This document shows positions 1 through 6,740 of a stretch of DNA of 6,994 bases, one piece after another (position 1 is the stretch's first letter; each line of letters begins with the position of its first letter). Under the pieces are notes generated by a model. That model saw nothing but the letters and a program-made list of their open reading frames with translations, did not search any database and was not told where the DNA came from. Source of the DNA: Bacteroidia bacterium (GTDB lineage Bacteria > Bacteroidota > Bacteroidia > Bacteroidales > BM520); assembly GCA_009930445.1 (NCBI GenBank), contig RZYD01000125.1, forward strand, positions 1 to 6,994, given 5' to 3'. Both the position numbers and the translations under genes were made by a program.

Positions 1-128
1 CAGTATCCGAAGGTGCTTTTACATATTTGATGCGCTTCAAAAAACTTTGTCTGGGATTGTCCACTGGTTTCCCATTCCCTGATCAGCGCATACATTTGAT
101 CTTTAGTGTACTGTTTACGTTCTTTCAT
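1..128 (-). CDS. tnpA: IS66-family accessory protein TnpA-like (partial, N-terminal 42 residues)
   Basis: Read on the minus strand, an ATG at 128 opens a frame that stays open to the window edge. The protein begins MKERKQYTKDQMYALIREWE and continues with a Trp-x(3)-Ser-Gly-x-Ser pattern, then F-x-x-x-x-x-I-x-x-S-T-F-x-Y followed by an incomplete codon (TG) that could be Trp. This spacing of W, SG, S, FF and STF-Y is typical of the small DNA-binding accessory protein (Orf1/TnpA) found first in IS66-family elements, upstream of tnpB and the DDE transposase tnpC. TnpA probably contacts DNA through this helix-turn-helix-like region. The start is supported by the second copy at the right edge, which has the same first residues (MKERKQYT). 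Only the N-terminus is visible, so the family call is good but not certain. Confidence 0.72.
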   Translation of the reverse strand, partial: MKERKQYTKDQMYALIREWETSGQSQTKFFEAHQICKSTFGY

Positions 129-186
129 GCGGCAAAGCTAACAGCTCTGCCAGTGGCATATAAGACGGGGTTGGTAGAGGGGATAC
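1..186 (-). mobile_element. IS66-like insertion sequence, 5' end (partial)
   Basis: This is one end of an insertion sequence that continues beyond the left edge of the window. The boundary at 186 comes from comparison with the inverted copy at the right side of the window. The two agree almost base for base from the tip, which reads GTATCCCCTCTACC on the minus strand, through the start of the accessory gene, and then diverge abruptly outside it. The tip lies 58 bases upstream of the tnpA start codon in both copies. The segment is visibly richer in G and C than the cargo beside it. The family assignment rests on the TnpA-like protein, not on the terminal sequence, which I do not recognise as a classical IS66 terminus. 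The transposase genes lie outside the window. Confidence 0.7.
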
Positions 187-338
187 GAATGAAATACTGG
201 TATCCTTTTCAGTTGAAAAAAACATAAAAATATAATAGACTACATATTGTTACAGAAAACATCAACAAAAACACTAATATTCAGGACATTACAAACAACA
301 CCAGCAAAACTTTAAAAAATACAAGTAATAAATGATCA

Positions 339-365
339 TTTTTAATAAAAAATATCATATGTTTG
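339..365 (+). promoter_or_regulatory. Candidate Bacteroidota-type promoter
   Basis: TATGTTTG at 358-365 matches the Bacteroidota -7 consensus TAnnTTTG exactly. The expected -33 TTTG is only approximated, by TTTT at 339-342, with a spacing close to the usual one. It is the best match found between the IS end and the first gene, and would give a leader of about 310 bases containing the hairpin at 593-663. A short AT palindrome (TTTTTA-A-TAAAAA, 339-351) overlaps the -33 region. In such AT-rich DNA a single -7 match can arise by chance, so this is a weak call. Confidence 0.3.
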
Positions 366-530
366 TAATGACCAATCCTAAATAAAAATGAACATTAATC
401 AAAAGATTTTTCTTATTGACTAATACTCATAGAAATTTATCAGAAACCTAAACAACTGAGTCTATTAATAATGGCTATAGAATATATACGTACATATGAG
501 AACCAACACTTAGTAAATTTCAAATACAGC

Positions 531-571
531 AGAAAGGAGGTTTAAGAAATTTGAATTATAGGTGTAGTTAA
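531..571 (+). promoter_or_regulatory. Unusually strong Shine-Dalgarno-like site, possibly with a tiny leader peptide
   Basis: AGAAAGGAGGT at 531-541 is a perfect 11-base complement of the 3' end of Bacteroidota 16S rRNA (ACCUCCUUUCU). Bacteroidota rarely use Shine-Dalgarno pairing, and none of the five genes here has a comparable site, so its presence about 140 bases upstream of the first lipoprotein start is odd. No ATG follows at a suitable distance. A TTG ten bases after AGGAGG would encode a six-residue peptide, Met-Asn-Tyr-Arg-Cys-Ser, ending at TAA 569-571. That peptide is speculative. The site could instead be a ribosome-standby or regulatory element of the leader RNA. Confidence 0.35.
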
Positions 572-592
572 TTTAATTATTAATAACGCCTA

Positions 593-663
593 ATTACCGG
601 GAGAGGGATTGAAATGCAATATTGGCTAAACATCACGCATTTCTATCCCTAAAGTCCGGTAAT
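593..663 (+). promoter_or_regulatory. Large leader hairpin (inverted repeat) upstream of the operon
   Basis: The outer arms ATTACCGG (593-600) and CCGGTAAT (656-663) are perfect inverted repeats. Inside a small asymmetric internal loop (601-603 against 651-655), AGGGAT (604-609) pairs with ATCCCT (645-650). After one T-T mismatch, GAAATGC (611-617) pairs with GCATTTC (637-643). The loop is 19 bases (618-636). This makes 21 base pairs in a region otherwise almost free of GC, so it stands out. It ends about 20 bases before the ATG at 684 and lacks a following T-run, so it is not a standard intrinsic terminator. It may be a structured 5' leader, a translational control element, or a two-fold protein-binding site. 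Its function is unknown. Confidence 0.6.
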
Positions 664-683
664 AGGTGCAAATATCACATTTT

Positions 684-1706
684 ATGAGAAGAATTAAAAA
701 TTTTGTATTTGTATCAATTGTTATTGTACTATTCTCTGCATGCGAAAAGCAGGATAGTAATAGTCAACTAGATTTAAGAACAACTGAATCTAAAATGTTA
801 ATTTTTGAAGATCAAGACCAATTTGTTGAGACGCTTATAAAACTGGTTAATATGCAACCAGAAGAGAGAAAACAATGGGAAGAATCTCAAAGCTTCTTAT
901 CCATCGGCCGAAAAGCCGATGAATTCTATCTGTCGTCAAATTTTGAAAAGTTCTCAAGTCAAGAAGAAATCCTTGAGTATGCAAATAAAACAGACTTACT
1001 TCAAATTGTTGAAGATAAAGGTGGAATATCAATTGAACCGATATATCATCAACATGATTATAGATTTGTTGCAAATGAAAATGGATTTTATCAAATTGCT
1101 GATAATATTTTCCTTGTGTTGGAAGAGGTAATTATATCTACAGATATATCAAATAAAAATGAGTTATCAAAAATAAATTCATTTAATTATTCTGAATTTG
1201 TAGATAGTGAAATAATTAAAGCTCAAAAGATCTTTGACGATAATCCAACATATTCATTAAAAGATGCAACCTATAATTGTGGAACATATCATGATCAAAG
1301 GGTGACATCAAACAATGATCGTACATATTTAAGAATTTCTGTTCACAGTGAAAATTTAGTTTTGGGTACCCATCAATGGGTTTCATACACGGTAAGACCA
1401 TATAAAAAAACATTTGGAGTTTGGTACTGGTGTTCTCGCTCAATTAGTAGCAATATAAGTATTGCGGCGGATTACTTATGTTATTATAGCCAGAATAGTA
1501 CTCCATATTGGGAAAGAGTAACACAGGAGACTTCTTGTTCCAATTACTCATCATCAAGCTTCTCAGGAACATTATGCTCACATATGGTTTCTCACAATTT
1601 TTATGTTACACCTCAAGGTCACTTTGGCGGCTATGATTGTTGGGCTGATACACCATCTACAAGCCCAAATGTTGTATTACAAGCAAACACGTTTTTATGC
1701 CCATAA
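684..1706 (+). CDS. Cys-rich outer-membrane lipoprotein of unrecognised family, paralogue 1
   Basis: This encodes a 340-residue protein starting MRRIKNFVFVSIVIVLFSAC, an SPII signal peptide with lipobox LFSAC and lipidated Cys20. The frame could start at GTG 666, but the ATG at 684 puts a normal basic N-region directly before the hydrophobic core, so I chose it. The N-terminal half of the mature protein has no cysteine and includes KMLIFED and a W-E-x-S-x-x-F-x-S-x-GR pattern. The C-terminal half has Cys199, 250, 266, 285, 298, 319 and 339, with motifs YNCGTYH, VRPY, FGVWYWC, SHNFYVTPQGHFGGYDC and a terminal FLCP. The many cysteines and aromatics suggest a disulfide-stabilised extracytoplasmic domain. 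The residues after the lipid Cys (EKQD) could act as a weak surface-export signal. It is closely paired with the paralogue 40 bases downstream and probably cotranscribed. I do not recognise the family; a DUF4848-like N-terminal pattern is possible but unverified. Confidence 0.85.
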   Translation: MRRIKNFVFVSIVIVLFSACEKQDSNSQLDLRTTESKMLIFEDQDQFVETLIKLVNMQPEERKQWEESQSFLSIGRKADEFYLSSNFEKFSSQEEILEYANKTDLLQIVEDKGGISIEPIYHQHDYRFVANENGFYQIADNIFLVLEEVIISTDISNKNELSKINSFNYSEFVDSEIIKAQKIFDDNPTYSLKDATYNCGTYHDQRVTSNNDRTYLRISVHSENLVLGTHQWVSYTVRPYKKTFGVWYWCSRSISSNISIAADYLCYYSQNSTPYWERVTQETSCSNYSSSSFSGTLCSHMVSHNFYVTPQGHFGGYDCWADTPSTSPNVVLQANTFLCP

Positions 1707-1746
1707 TTAATGAAACAAAAACCACGAACATATAAAACCACAACAA

Positions 1747-2787
1747 ATGAAGAATATTAATATTTTCTTAATTATATCGATTTTCATAATTGCTTCTACG
1801 TCTTGCGACAAGCAGGATCTCAATCTTGACGATTCATTACATGTTTTTAGTAATGAAAAAATGTTGGTATTTGACGATTTTGAAGAAACAACTATAACAT
1901 ATAAGAAGATAATTGAGATGGATCTTGAGGATAGGATATCCTGGGAGGATTCAATGAATTTCAAATCACTTGGGCGAATCAATGATGAGTTCTATAGGTC
2001 TATTGAATTTGAGAAGTTCAACTCTGCTGATGAAATAGTCCAATTTGTTACAGACAACTCAACAAAGATTCAGATAGTTGAGAATGATGGTGAACAAACT
2101 ATAGAAACAGTTTTATATAATCACCACTACCGTTACTTGGCTAACAAAAATGGTCTCTTTCAAATTAACGATAAAATTTATCTGGTTCTCAATCATGCCC
2201 TTGTTAGTACTTGTAAAAACAAGAGTTACTTATTGAACGATATAAACGAGTCTAATTATATGGAATTTGAAGATATGGAAGATATCTCCATTCACACAAT
2301 TCAGGCTACTGATGTATCTTCAAACTCTAAGGATCAAACATACAATTGCGGAACCTATCACTCTGAAGAGGATGTAGATGATAAAGAGAAGTTGTATATG
2401 CGAATTTCTATTGAAAGTACTAACTTTGATTTTGGGACATATCAATATTGTGCATATATAGTACGACCCTATCATAAAGTATTTGGTGTTTGGTATTTGT
2501 GTAAAAGAAAGATGAATGTTGATATAAGTGTAGCAGTTGATCATTATAAGTATTCAGATCCTTCGACTGCCAGTTGGTATAGAAAAGGTCACAGATATAT
2601 CTGTAATGGACGAGAAGCTACAAGCATTTCTGGAATACTTGCTGACGAGATGTTATCACATGATTTTTTTGTGACACCAATAGGACATTTTGGAGGGTAT
2701 GATTGTACAGTAAAAGCGTATAACAAAAAAAATACATCCATATTATTAACAATAAATGTTGAAGAAAACGCTTTCTTGTGTCCGTAA
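1747..2787 (+). CDS. Cys-rich outer-membrane lipoprotein of unrecognised family, paralogue 2
   Basis: This encodes a 346-residue protein with an SPII signal peptide (MKNINIFLIISIFIIASTSC, lipidated Cys20) followed by DKQD. It aligns with the preceding gene product along its whole length, by eye at roughly 35-40 percent identity, with few gaps. Shared blocks are KMLVFDD, W-E-x-S-x-x-F-x-S-x-GR-x-x-DEFY, FEKF, YNCGTYH, the FGVWY-x-C-x-R segment, VTP-x-GHFGGYDC and the final FLCP. Shared cysteines are 201, 252, 286, 320 and 345; Cys156 and Cys235 are private to this copy. The conserved C-terminal block is stronger than the N-terminal half, suggesting it is the functional domain. The pair is best explained by an old tandem duplication followed by divergence. 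There is no promoter-like sequence in the 40-base gap, so cotranscription is likely. Function is unknown, but a surface-exposed accessory role to the receptor downstream is plausible. Confidence 0.85.
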   Translation: MKNINIFLIISIFIIASTSCDKQDLNLDDSLHVFSNEKMLVFDDFEETTITYKKIIEMDLEDRISWEDSMNFKSLGRINDEFYRSIEFEKFNSADEIVQFVTDNSTKIQIVENDGEQTIETVLYNHHYRYLANKNGLFQINDKIYLVLNHALVSTCKNKSYLLNDINESNYMEFEDMEDISIHTIQATDVSSNSKDQTYNCGTYHSEEDVDDKEKLYMRISIESTNFDFGTYQYCAYIVRPYHKVFGVWYLCKRKMNVDISVAVDHYKYSDPSTASWYRKGHRYICNGREATSISGILADEMLSHDFFVTPIGHFGGYDCTVKAYNKKNTSILLTINVEENAFLCP

Positions 2788-2815
2788 CCTGATAAATAAT
2801 TCATACAAAACATGA

Positions 2816-2840
2816 AGAGTAGTCTGCTTAAGGCTACTCT
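2816..2840 (+). terminator. Intercistronic hairpin between paralogue 2 and the DUF4249 gene
   Basis: AGAGTAGTCT (2816-2825) pairs with AGGCTACTCT (2831-2840), including one G-U pair, leaving a five-base GCTTA loop. The stem is ten pairs long and is followed by CTCTTTATAC, which is only weakly T-rich. It sits in the 69-base gap before the DUF4249 gene and ends 16 bases before that gene's ATG. It could partially terminate transcription, protect a processed mRNA end, or modulate translation, separating expression of the lipoprotein pair from the receptor module. A full terminator is less likely given the missing T-run. Confidence 0.45.
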
Positions 2841-2856
2841 CTTTATACAACTATAC

Positions 2857-3756
2857 ATGAGAAATACAATTATAATACTCATTTTCATTCTATTAATATC
2901 AATCTTGTTTTCATCATGTCAGAGTGAAGTAAAGACTGATTATGTTCCTTTTTGCCCTAAACCTGTACTTAATAGTTTTATTGTTGCAGGTAGCCCAATT
3001 TCTGCTCACATATCATTGGCTGTAGGTTTTGAAGAAAATCTCCCAATCAGTTATGATAGCGCTATCGTTTCATTATTTATAGATGATATTTTTACATGTA
3101 ATATGACGCTAAAGGCTGATGGAGTCTACGAAACAGAAATTATTGCTAATGAAAATACCAAATATACAATAACTGCTGATCTTCTTGGTTTCGAAAGAGT
3201 TTCCGGCTCAACTCATATCCCTGCAATAACCGAAATATATGATTTTCAACATATAAATGTTGCAGGAATTGACAATGAAGGGTATTCCTATCCAGGAATA
3301 AAGTTTACCTTTAAGAATGATTTAAGCCAAAGGAATTATTACGATTCCCGAATTTATATGAGGGAAAGTGAATTAATTAGTTTTATTAATCCAGTTTATA
3401 TATCAGACTCAGTCCTATTAAATGAAGGAACTCCATTAACAATATTTAGTGATAAGATAATTCAGAATATTCCTGAGTATAGAATGCAACTAAATTATAC
3501 AACTGGAATAACTGGATATAACAACTTCATTGGTTCTCATACAGAACTCTTTCCGTTCATATTTGAATTTCGGTCCCTGAGTGAGGAGTTTTACAATTAT
3601 ACTAAACAACTCTATTTATATGAAACCGGAAGATTTCCAGAATTTGGCATCGGTTCAAATATTACATACCCAATGTATTCAAATGTTGAGAATGGATATG
3701 GAATTGTTGCCGGATATTCATTTTGTATAACAGACACCATAAGACCATCCTACTAA
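2857..3756 (+). CDS. DUF4249 family outer-membrane lipoprotein
   Basis: This encodes a 299-residue protein. The frame is open from an ATG at 2812, but the ATG at 2857 is preferred. It begins MRNTIIILIFILLISILFSSC, a compact SPII signal peptide with lipobox LFSSC and Cys21, while the longer version would add 15 residues encoded by the intercistronic hairpin. Features typical of DUF4249 are the start with a short linker then a P-x-L-x-x-F-I-V-x-G segment, the A-I-V-S-L-F-I-D-D stretch, a D-G-V-Y-E-T-E segment, a P-A-I-T region, an NYYDSRIY segment, and the C-terminal P-M-Y-S-N-V-x-N-G-Y-G-I-V-A-G-Y signature. DUF4249 genes in Bacteroidota usually stand directly beside a TonB-dependent receptor gene. 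Here only one base separates this stop from the receptor start, implying translational coupling. It probably acts as the receptor's lipoprotein partner at the outer membrane. Its biochemical role is unknown in the family. Confidence 0.88.
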   Translation: MRNTIIILIFILLISILFSSCQSEVKTDYVPFCPKPVLNSFIVAGSPISAHISLAVGFEENLPISYDSAIVSLFIDDIFTCNMTLKADGVYETEIIANENTKYTITADLLGFERVSGSTHIPAITEIYDFQHINVAGIDNEGYSYPGIKFTFKNDLSQRNYYDSRIYMRESELISFINPVYISDSVLLNEGTPLTIFSDKIIQNIPEYRMQLNYTTGITGYNNFIGSHTELFPFIFEFRSLSEEFYNYTKQLYLYETGRFPEFGIGSNITYPMYSNVENGYGIVAGYSFCITDTIRPSY

Positions 3757-3757
3757 T

Positions 3758-6178
3758 ATGAAACAACTTACATATATCTATTTGTTTTTAGTGACTACCT
3801 TTTGCATAAACTTAGATGCAGTCTCTCAGAATCGCATTTATGGGTATGTCTCTGATTCTATCACTGGCGAGGTTCTAATTGGTGCAAATATATACTCTCA
3901 CATGCAACAGGAAGGTACATGTACAGATAATAATGGTTTTTTTTCTTTTCAAGTTTCAGAAGATACAATTATTAGTATTTCATTTACAGGTTATCAGTCT
4001 AAATTTATTTGTTTAAGTGACAGCACTAAACAATTAAATATACGGCTAAAACCCGGAAAAGAATTAGAAGGTGTTTATATCTATGCTACTAAAAAAATAA
4101 CGCCCAATCTAAATACTCTTTCTATTAAAGAGATTCAATCAATTCCATCACAGACAGGGAAACCAGATATTTTAAAAGCTCTCCATAAACTACCTGGGGT
4201 ACAAAGTCAAAATGAAGCTTCAGCACTACTTCTGGTTAGGGGTGGGAATCCTGGTGAGAACCTTTATCTTTTTGATAATGTACCTATTATCTATGTAAAT
4301 CACCTTGGTGGATTTCTCTCAGTGTTTAACCCTGACATTATCAATGGAATTGATTTTTATAAAGGTAATTTCCCAGCCCGGTATGGAGGGAAGTTAAGTT
4401 CTGTCGTAAATATTATTCAAAAAAAAGGTACAAGCAACAAACATCAGGGGTCTTTAAGTTTTGGTATTACGGATGCATCTATAATGCTAGAAGGGCCTCT
4501 TGGACGAAATGCAAATTACATTGTTACCGGAAGAAAAACTCTTTTTGATTATATCTTACTTAGTGCGACAGCAATACAAGGTAATGATGCACTGTTTTAT
4601 TATGGGTTTCATGATATCAATGGAAAAATAACCTGGACTCCCAATAATAAGACTAATTTTCATCTAAATATATACCAAGGTGATGACTATATGAATTTTA
4701 AAAATAATACAAATGCTCCTGGTGATGAAAACGTAAATCAGATTTCAACAACTTGGGGTAATTGGCTATCATCTATACACATGAAGAAAGTGATCACTCC
4801 CAATATTTATGCCGAAAACATATTGTCATTTAACAAATATAGGTTAAAACATCACCAGCAATCAGAATACAATTATCCAGACTCAAGAACATTCATAAAT
4901 GAATCAATACGTTACTCATCTTTACAGGATGTCACTTTTCAATCAAATTGGAAATATTCTTCTTTTCAATTCTGGAATATGAGATGGGGAATTAAAACAA
5001 CTAACTTGCATTTTACTCCATCAAAAGAATATACAAATGAAGAAAGCACAAAAAAGGAATTTAAGACTTTCAATACATACGAATTTTCCGCATATATTGA
5101 AAATTCACTTATGTTTGAAAATAAATTCTATCTAGACGCAGGAATAAGAGTTGTTACATTTCTAACAGATAGTAAAATCCCTATAAAATATGAGCCACGA
5201 GTCAACCTTTCAAAAAAGGCTGGAGCGCACTTGTTTAGTGTTGGTTATATGCAAACAAATCAATTTGCTCAATTACTCTTCACTTCAGGAACAATAACAT
5301 CAAATGAAGTTTGGATTCCTGCAGGAAGTTATATTCCTCCATCGCATACAACACAATATGCTTTAAACTGGAAAGGCTCATTTGGTAATAATCTATTTCA
5401 AACAGAAGTAGGTTTGTACTATAAGACCTTAAGTAACCTATCCACATTTAAGGAAGGCTATCATAATCTAAGTGGATCATCTGATTGGAGTGAGAAAGTG
5501 GTATCTGGCGGAACAGGCACATCTTATGGTATTGAAACACAAATAAAAACAAATAATGGCGATTGGACTGGATTTATTAGTTATAGTTGGAGTAAAACAA
5601 CCAGGATGTTTCCATCAATTAACAACGGGTTAATTTTTCCCTTTGATTTTGATCGTCCTCATTCAACATCTATTAATTTAAGCTATAAATTTTCTCCTAA
5701 ATTAACATTTAATTGTTCCTGGGTATATCAAACTGGACTTCCATATACACCAGTAATTGGAAAACAGATTACTCAATCTATTTTCTTAAATGAACAAGGA
5801 GAATATGAATATTATACGGTATTACTATATGGGGAAAGAAATAGTTCAAGAATGAAAGATTATCATCGCCTAGATGTTGCCATGGTACTTATAAATCGCA
5901 ACAGCGAAGACAAAGTTAAATCTGAATGGACATTCTCTATCTATAATCTTTATAATCGAAAAAATCCATTATACTATTTTTACAGAAGTAGTGATTCGAA
6001 TGTTACGCCCAATACATCATGGGAATTAGGAAGCAATCAGGATCTCAAACTGTATCAGTTTTCCCTTTTTCCTATTATGCCTTCAATATCATACAAATAC
6101 TATTTCGATGTAAAAAGAATAAAAAATTGGAAAATCAAAACGCAAATAAAAGAATGGATTTATTATGAAAACAATTAG
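3758..6178 (+). CDS. TonB-dependent outer-membrane receptor with carboxypeptidase-regulatory-like N-terminal domain
   Basis: This encodes an 806-residue energy-coupled outer-membrane importer. A signal peptide (cleavage probably after AVS, about residue 23) is followed by a carboxypeptidase-regulatory-like beta-sandwich (about 26-97, with GYVSDSITGEVLIGANI and NNGFFSFQV) and a plug domain (about 115-224, with KALHKLPGVQ, LLVRGGNPGENLYLFDNVPI and FPARYGGKLSSVVNI). The beta-barrel then runs to the terminal strand SISYKYYF near residue 783. There is no STN domain, so anti-sigma signalling is not indicated. The plug form with RGG and LFDNVPI and the DUF4249 neighbour fit the DUF4249-linked receptor group rather than SusC, which is longer and partnered by SusD. 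Downstream of the last strand is a 23-residue basic and aromatic tail (KRIKNWKIKTQIKEW in part), which is unusual because the C-terminal aromatic normally ends the barrel. Its final codons overlap the next gene by 14 bases. Substrate unknown. Confidence 0.93.
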   Translation: MKQLTYIYLFLVTTFCINLDAVSQNRIYGYVSDSITGEVLIGANIYSHMQQEGTCTDNNGFFSFQVSEDTIISISFTGYQSKFICLSDSTKQLNIRLKPGKELEGVYIYATKKITPNLNTLSIKEIQSIPSQTGKPDILKALHKLPGVQSQNEASALLLVRGGNPGENLYLFDNVPIIYVNHLGGFLSVFNPDIINGIDFYKGNFPARYGGKLSSVVNIIQKKGTSNKHQGSLSFGITDASIMLEGPLGRNANYIVTGRKTLFDYILLSATAIQGNDALFYYGFHDINGKITWTPNNKTNFHLNIYQGDDYMNFKNNTNAPGDENVNQISTTWGNWLSSIHMKKVITPNIYAENILSFNKYRLKHHQQSEYNYPDSRTFINESIRYSSLQDVTFQSNWKYSSFQFWNMRWGIKTTNLHFTPSKEYTNEESTKKEFKTFNTYEFSAYIENSLMFENKFYLDAGIRVVTFLTDSKIPIKYEPRVNLSKKAGAHLFSVGYMQTNQFAQLLFTSGTITSNEVWIPAGSYIPPSHTTQYALNWKGSFGNNLFQTEVGLYYKTLSNLSTFKEGYHNLSGSSDWSEKVVSGGTGTSYGIETQIKTNNGDWTGFISYSWSKTTRMFPSINNGLIFPFDFDRPHSTSINLSYKFSPKLTFNCSWVYQTGLPYTPVIGKQITQSIFLNEQGEYEYYTVLLYGERNSSRMKDYHRLDVAMVLINRNSEDKVKSEWTFSIYNLYNRKNPLYYFYRSSDSNVTPNTSWELGSNQDLKLYQFSLFPIMPSISYKYYFDVKRIKNWKIKTQIKEWIYYENN

Positions 6179-6740
6179 CAAACTACTAGTATGGATTATT
6201 TTTATTTTATGCTTCTGTCAAACTGCAAAATCTCAGTATGTATCTCCTATCAAAGACAGATGGACAATCAATACTAGTATTGTACCTGAGTTTACTACAC
6301 CGGGAAAGACCCCTAGAAATGAGATCAAATTAACTTTACATAAGGGAATAAATAATTTTCTTGAAACAGGGATATATCTTGGACATACAAAATATTGGTA
6401 CTTATCAAGTAATGGATATTCGACAGAAGCAGGGGATCGGATATTAACAGGAGTGACAATCAAAGCACATTTCCTGCCTTTCATAATTACGGCAGAAGAT
6501 ATTAGGTTTGATTTGTATGTTCGCTCTAGAATTGGCATTAGCCAGTTATTCGGAGACCCAAATCCAGCTGCCGAGAACACGTTTTTTCAGTATTGTCTTG
6601 GTTCTGGTTTGGCATTTTATCCTACGAAAAAAATTGGCATCTTTACTGAGTTTGGGTATGACAACAAAGGACTACTTGGTGTGCAAAAATGGAGGCTTGA
6701 ATATGGCTTAGTATTTAAGTTTCGTAGATCTCAGAATTAA
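6165..6740 (+). CDS. Small predicted outer-membrane beta-barrel protein
   Basis: This encodes a 191-residue exported protein. Its ATG lies inside the receptor gene (14-base overlap in a different frame), so translation is probably coupled. An SPI signal peptide ends near AKS-Q (residues 23-24). The mature part is rich in alternating amphipathic strands with aromatics and glycines (NNFLETGIYLGHTKYW, GVTIKAHFLPF, RFDLYVRSRIGIS, IGIFTEFGYDN) and ends LEYGLVFKFRRSQN, with an outer-membrane-like terminal strand. The length suits an eight-stranded barrel of the general porin-like or OmpW-like type seen widely in Bacteroidota. It is not a recognised enzyme. Its place at the operon end suggests an accessory role in the same envelope system. 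No clear terminator follows in the 86 bases before the IS. Confidence 0.75.
   Translation: MKTISKLLVWIIFILCFCQTAKSQYVSPIKDRWTINTSIVPEFTTPGKTPRNEIKLTLHKGINNFLETGIYLGHTKYWYLSSNGYSTEAGDRILTGVTIKAHFLPFIITAEDIRFDLYVRSRIGISQLFGDPNPAAENTFFQYCLGSGLAFYPTKKIGIFTEFGYDNKGLLGVQKWRLEYGLVFKFRRSQN

Larger units (their letters stand above)
187..683. other. Long AT-rich non-coding leader between the IS end and the first lipoprotein gene
   Basis: No convincing gene is present on either strand over about 500 bases. The sequence is very AT-rich and dense in stop codons. It holds three things worth annotating separately: a weak match to the Bacteroidota promoter around 339-365, a long Shine-Dalgarno-like stretch at 531-541, and a large hairpin at 593-663. 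It is most simply read as the promoter and long 5' untranslated leader of the five-gene operon downstream. Nothing resembling a broken gene or a further IS remnant could be recognised between 206 and 530. Confidence 0.6.

Noticed and set aside
27..227. Plus-strand 66-residue reading frame across the left IS end
   Set aside because: It is antisense to the TnpA-like gene. The peptide is simply the reverse strand of the IS end, appearing in tandem again at 6783-6986 because the IS end is doubled there.
593..663. Integron attC site or single CRISPR-repeat interpretation of the leader hairpin
   Set aside because: The outer arms do not contain the GTTRRRY and RYYYAAC core sites needed for attC, and although GGATTGAAA resembles some CRISPR repeat ends, no second copy or spacer array is present.
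666..683. GTG at 666 as the start of the first lipoprotein
   Set aside because: It would add six residues before a signal peptide that already has a basic N-region from ATG 684, and it lies almost against the hairpin arm. It cannot be excluded but is less likely.
2812..2856. ATG at 2812 as the start of the DUF4249 protein
   Set aside because: The extra 15 residues would be encoded by the intercistronic hairpin and precede a normal SPII signal peptide starting at 2857.
3758..6178. SusC-type polysaccharide receptor
   Set aside because: The protein is shorter than typical SusC and no SusD-like gene is present; the adjacent lipoprotein matches DUF4249 instead.
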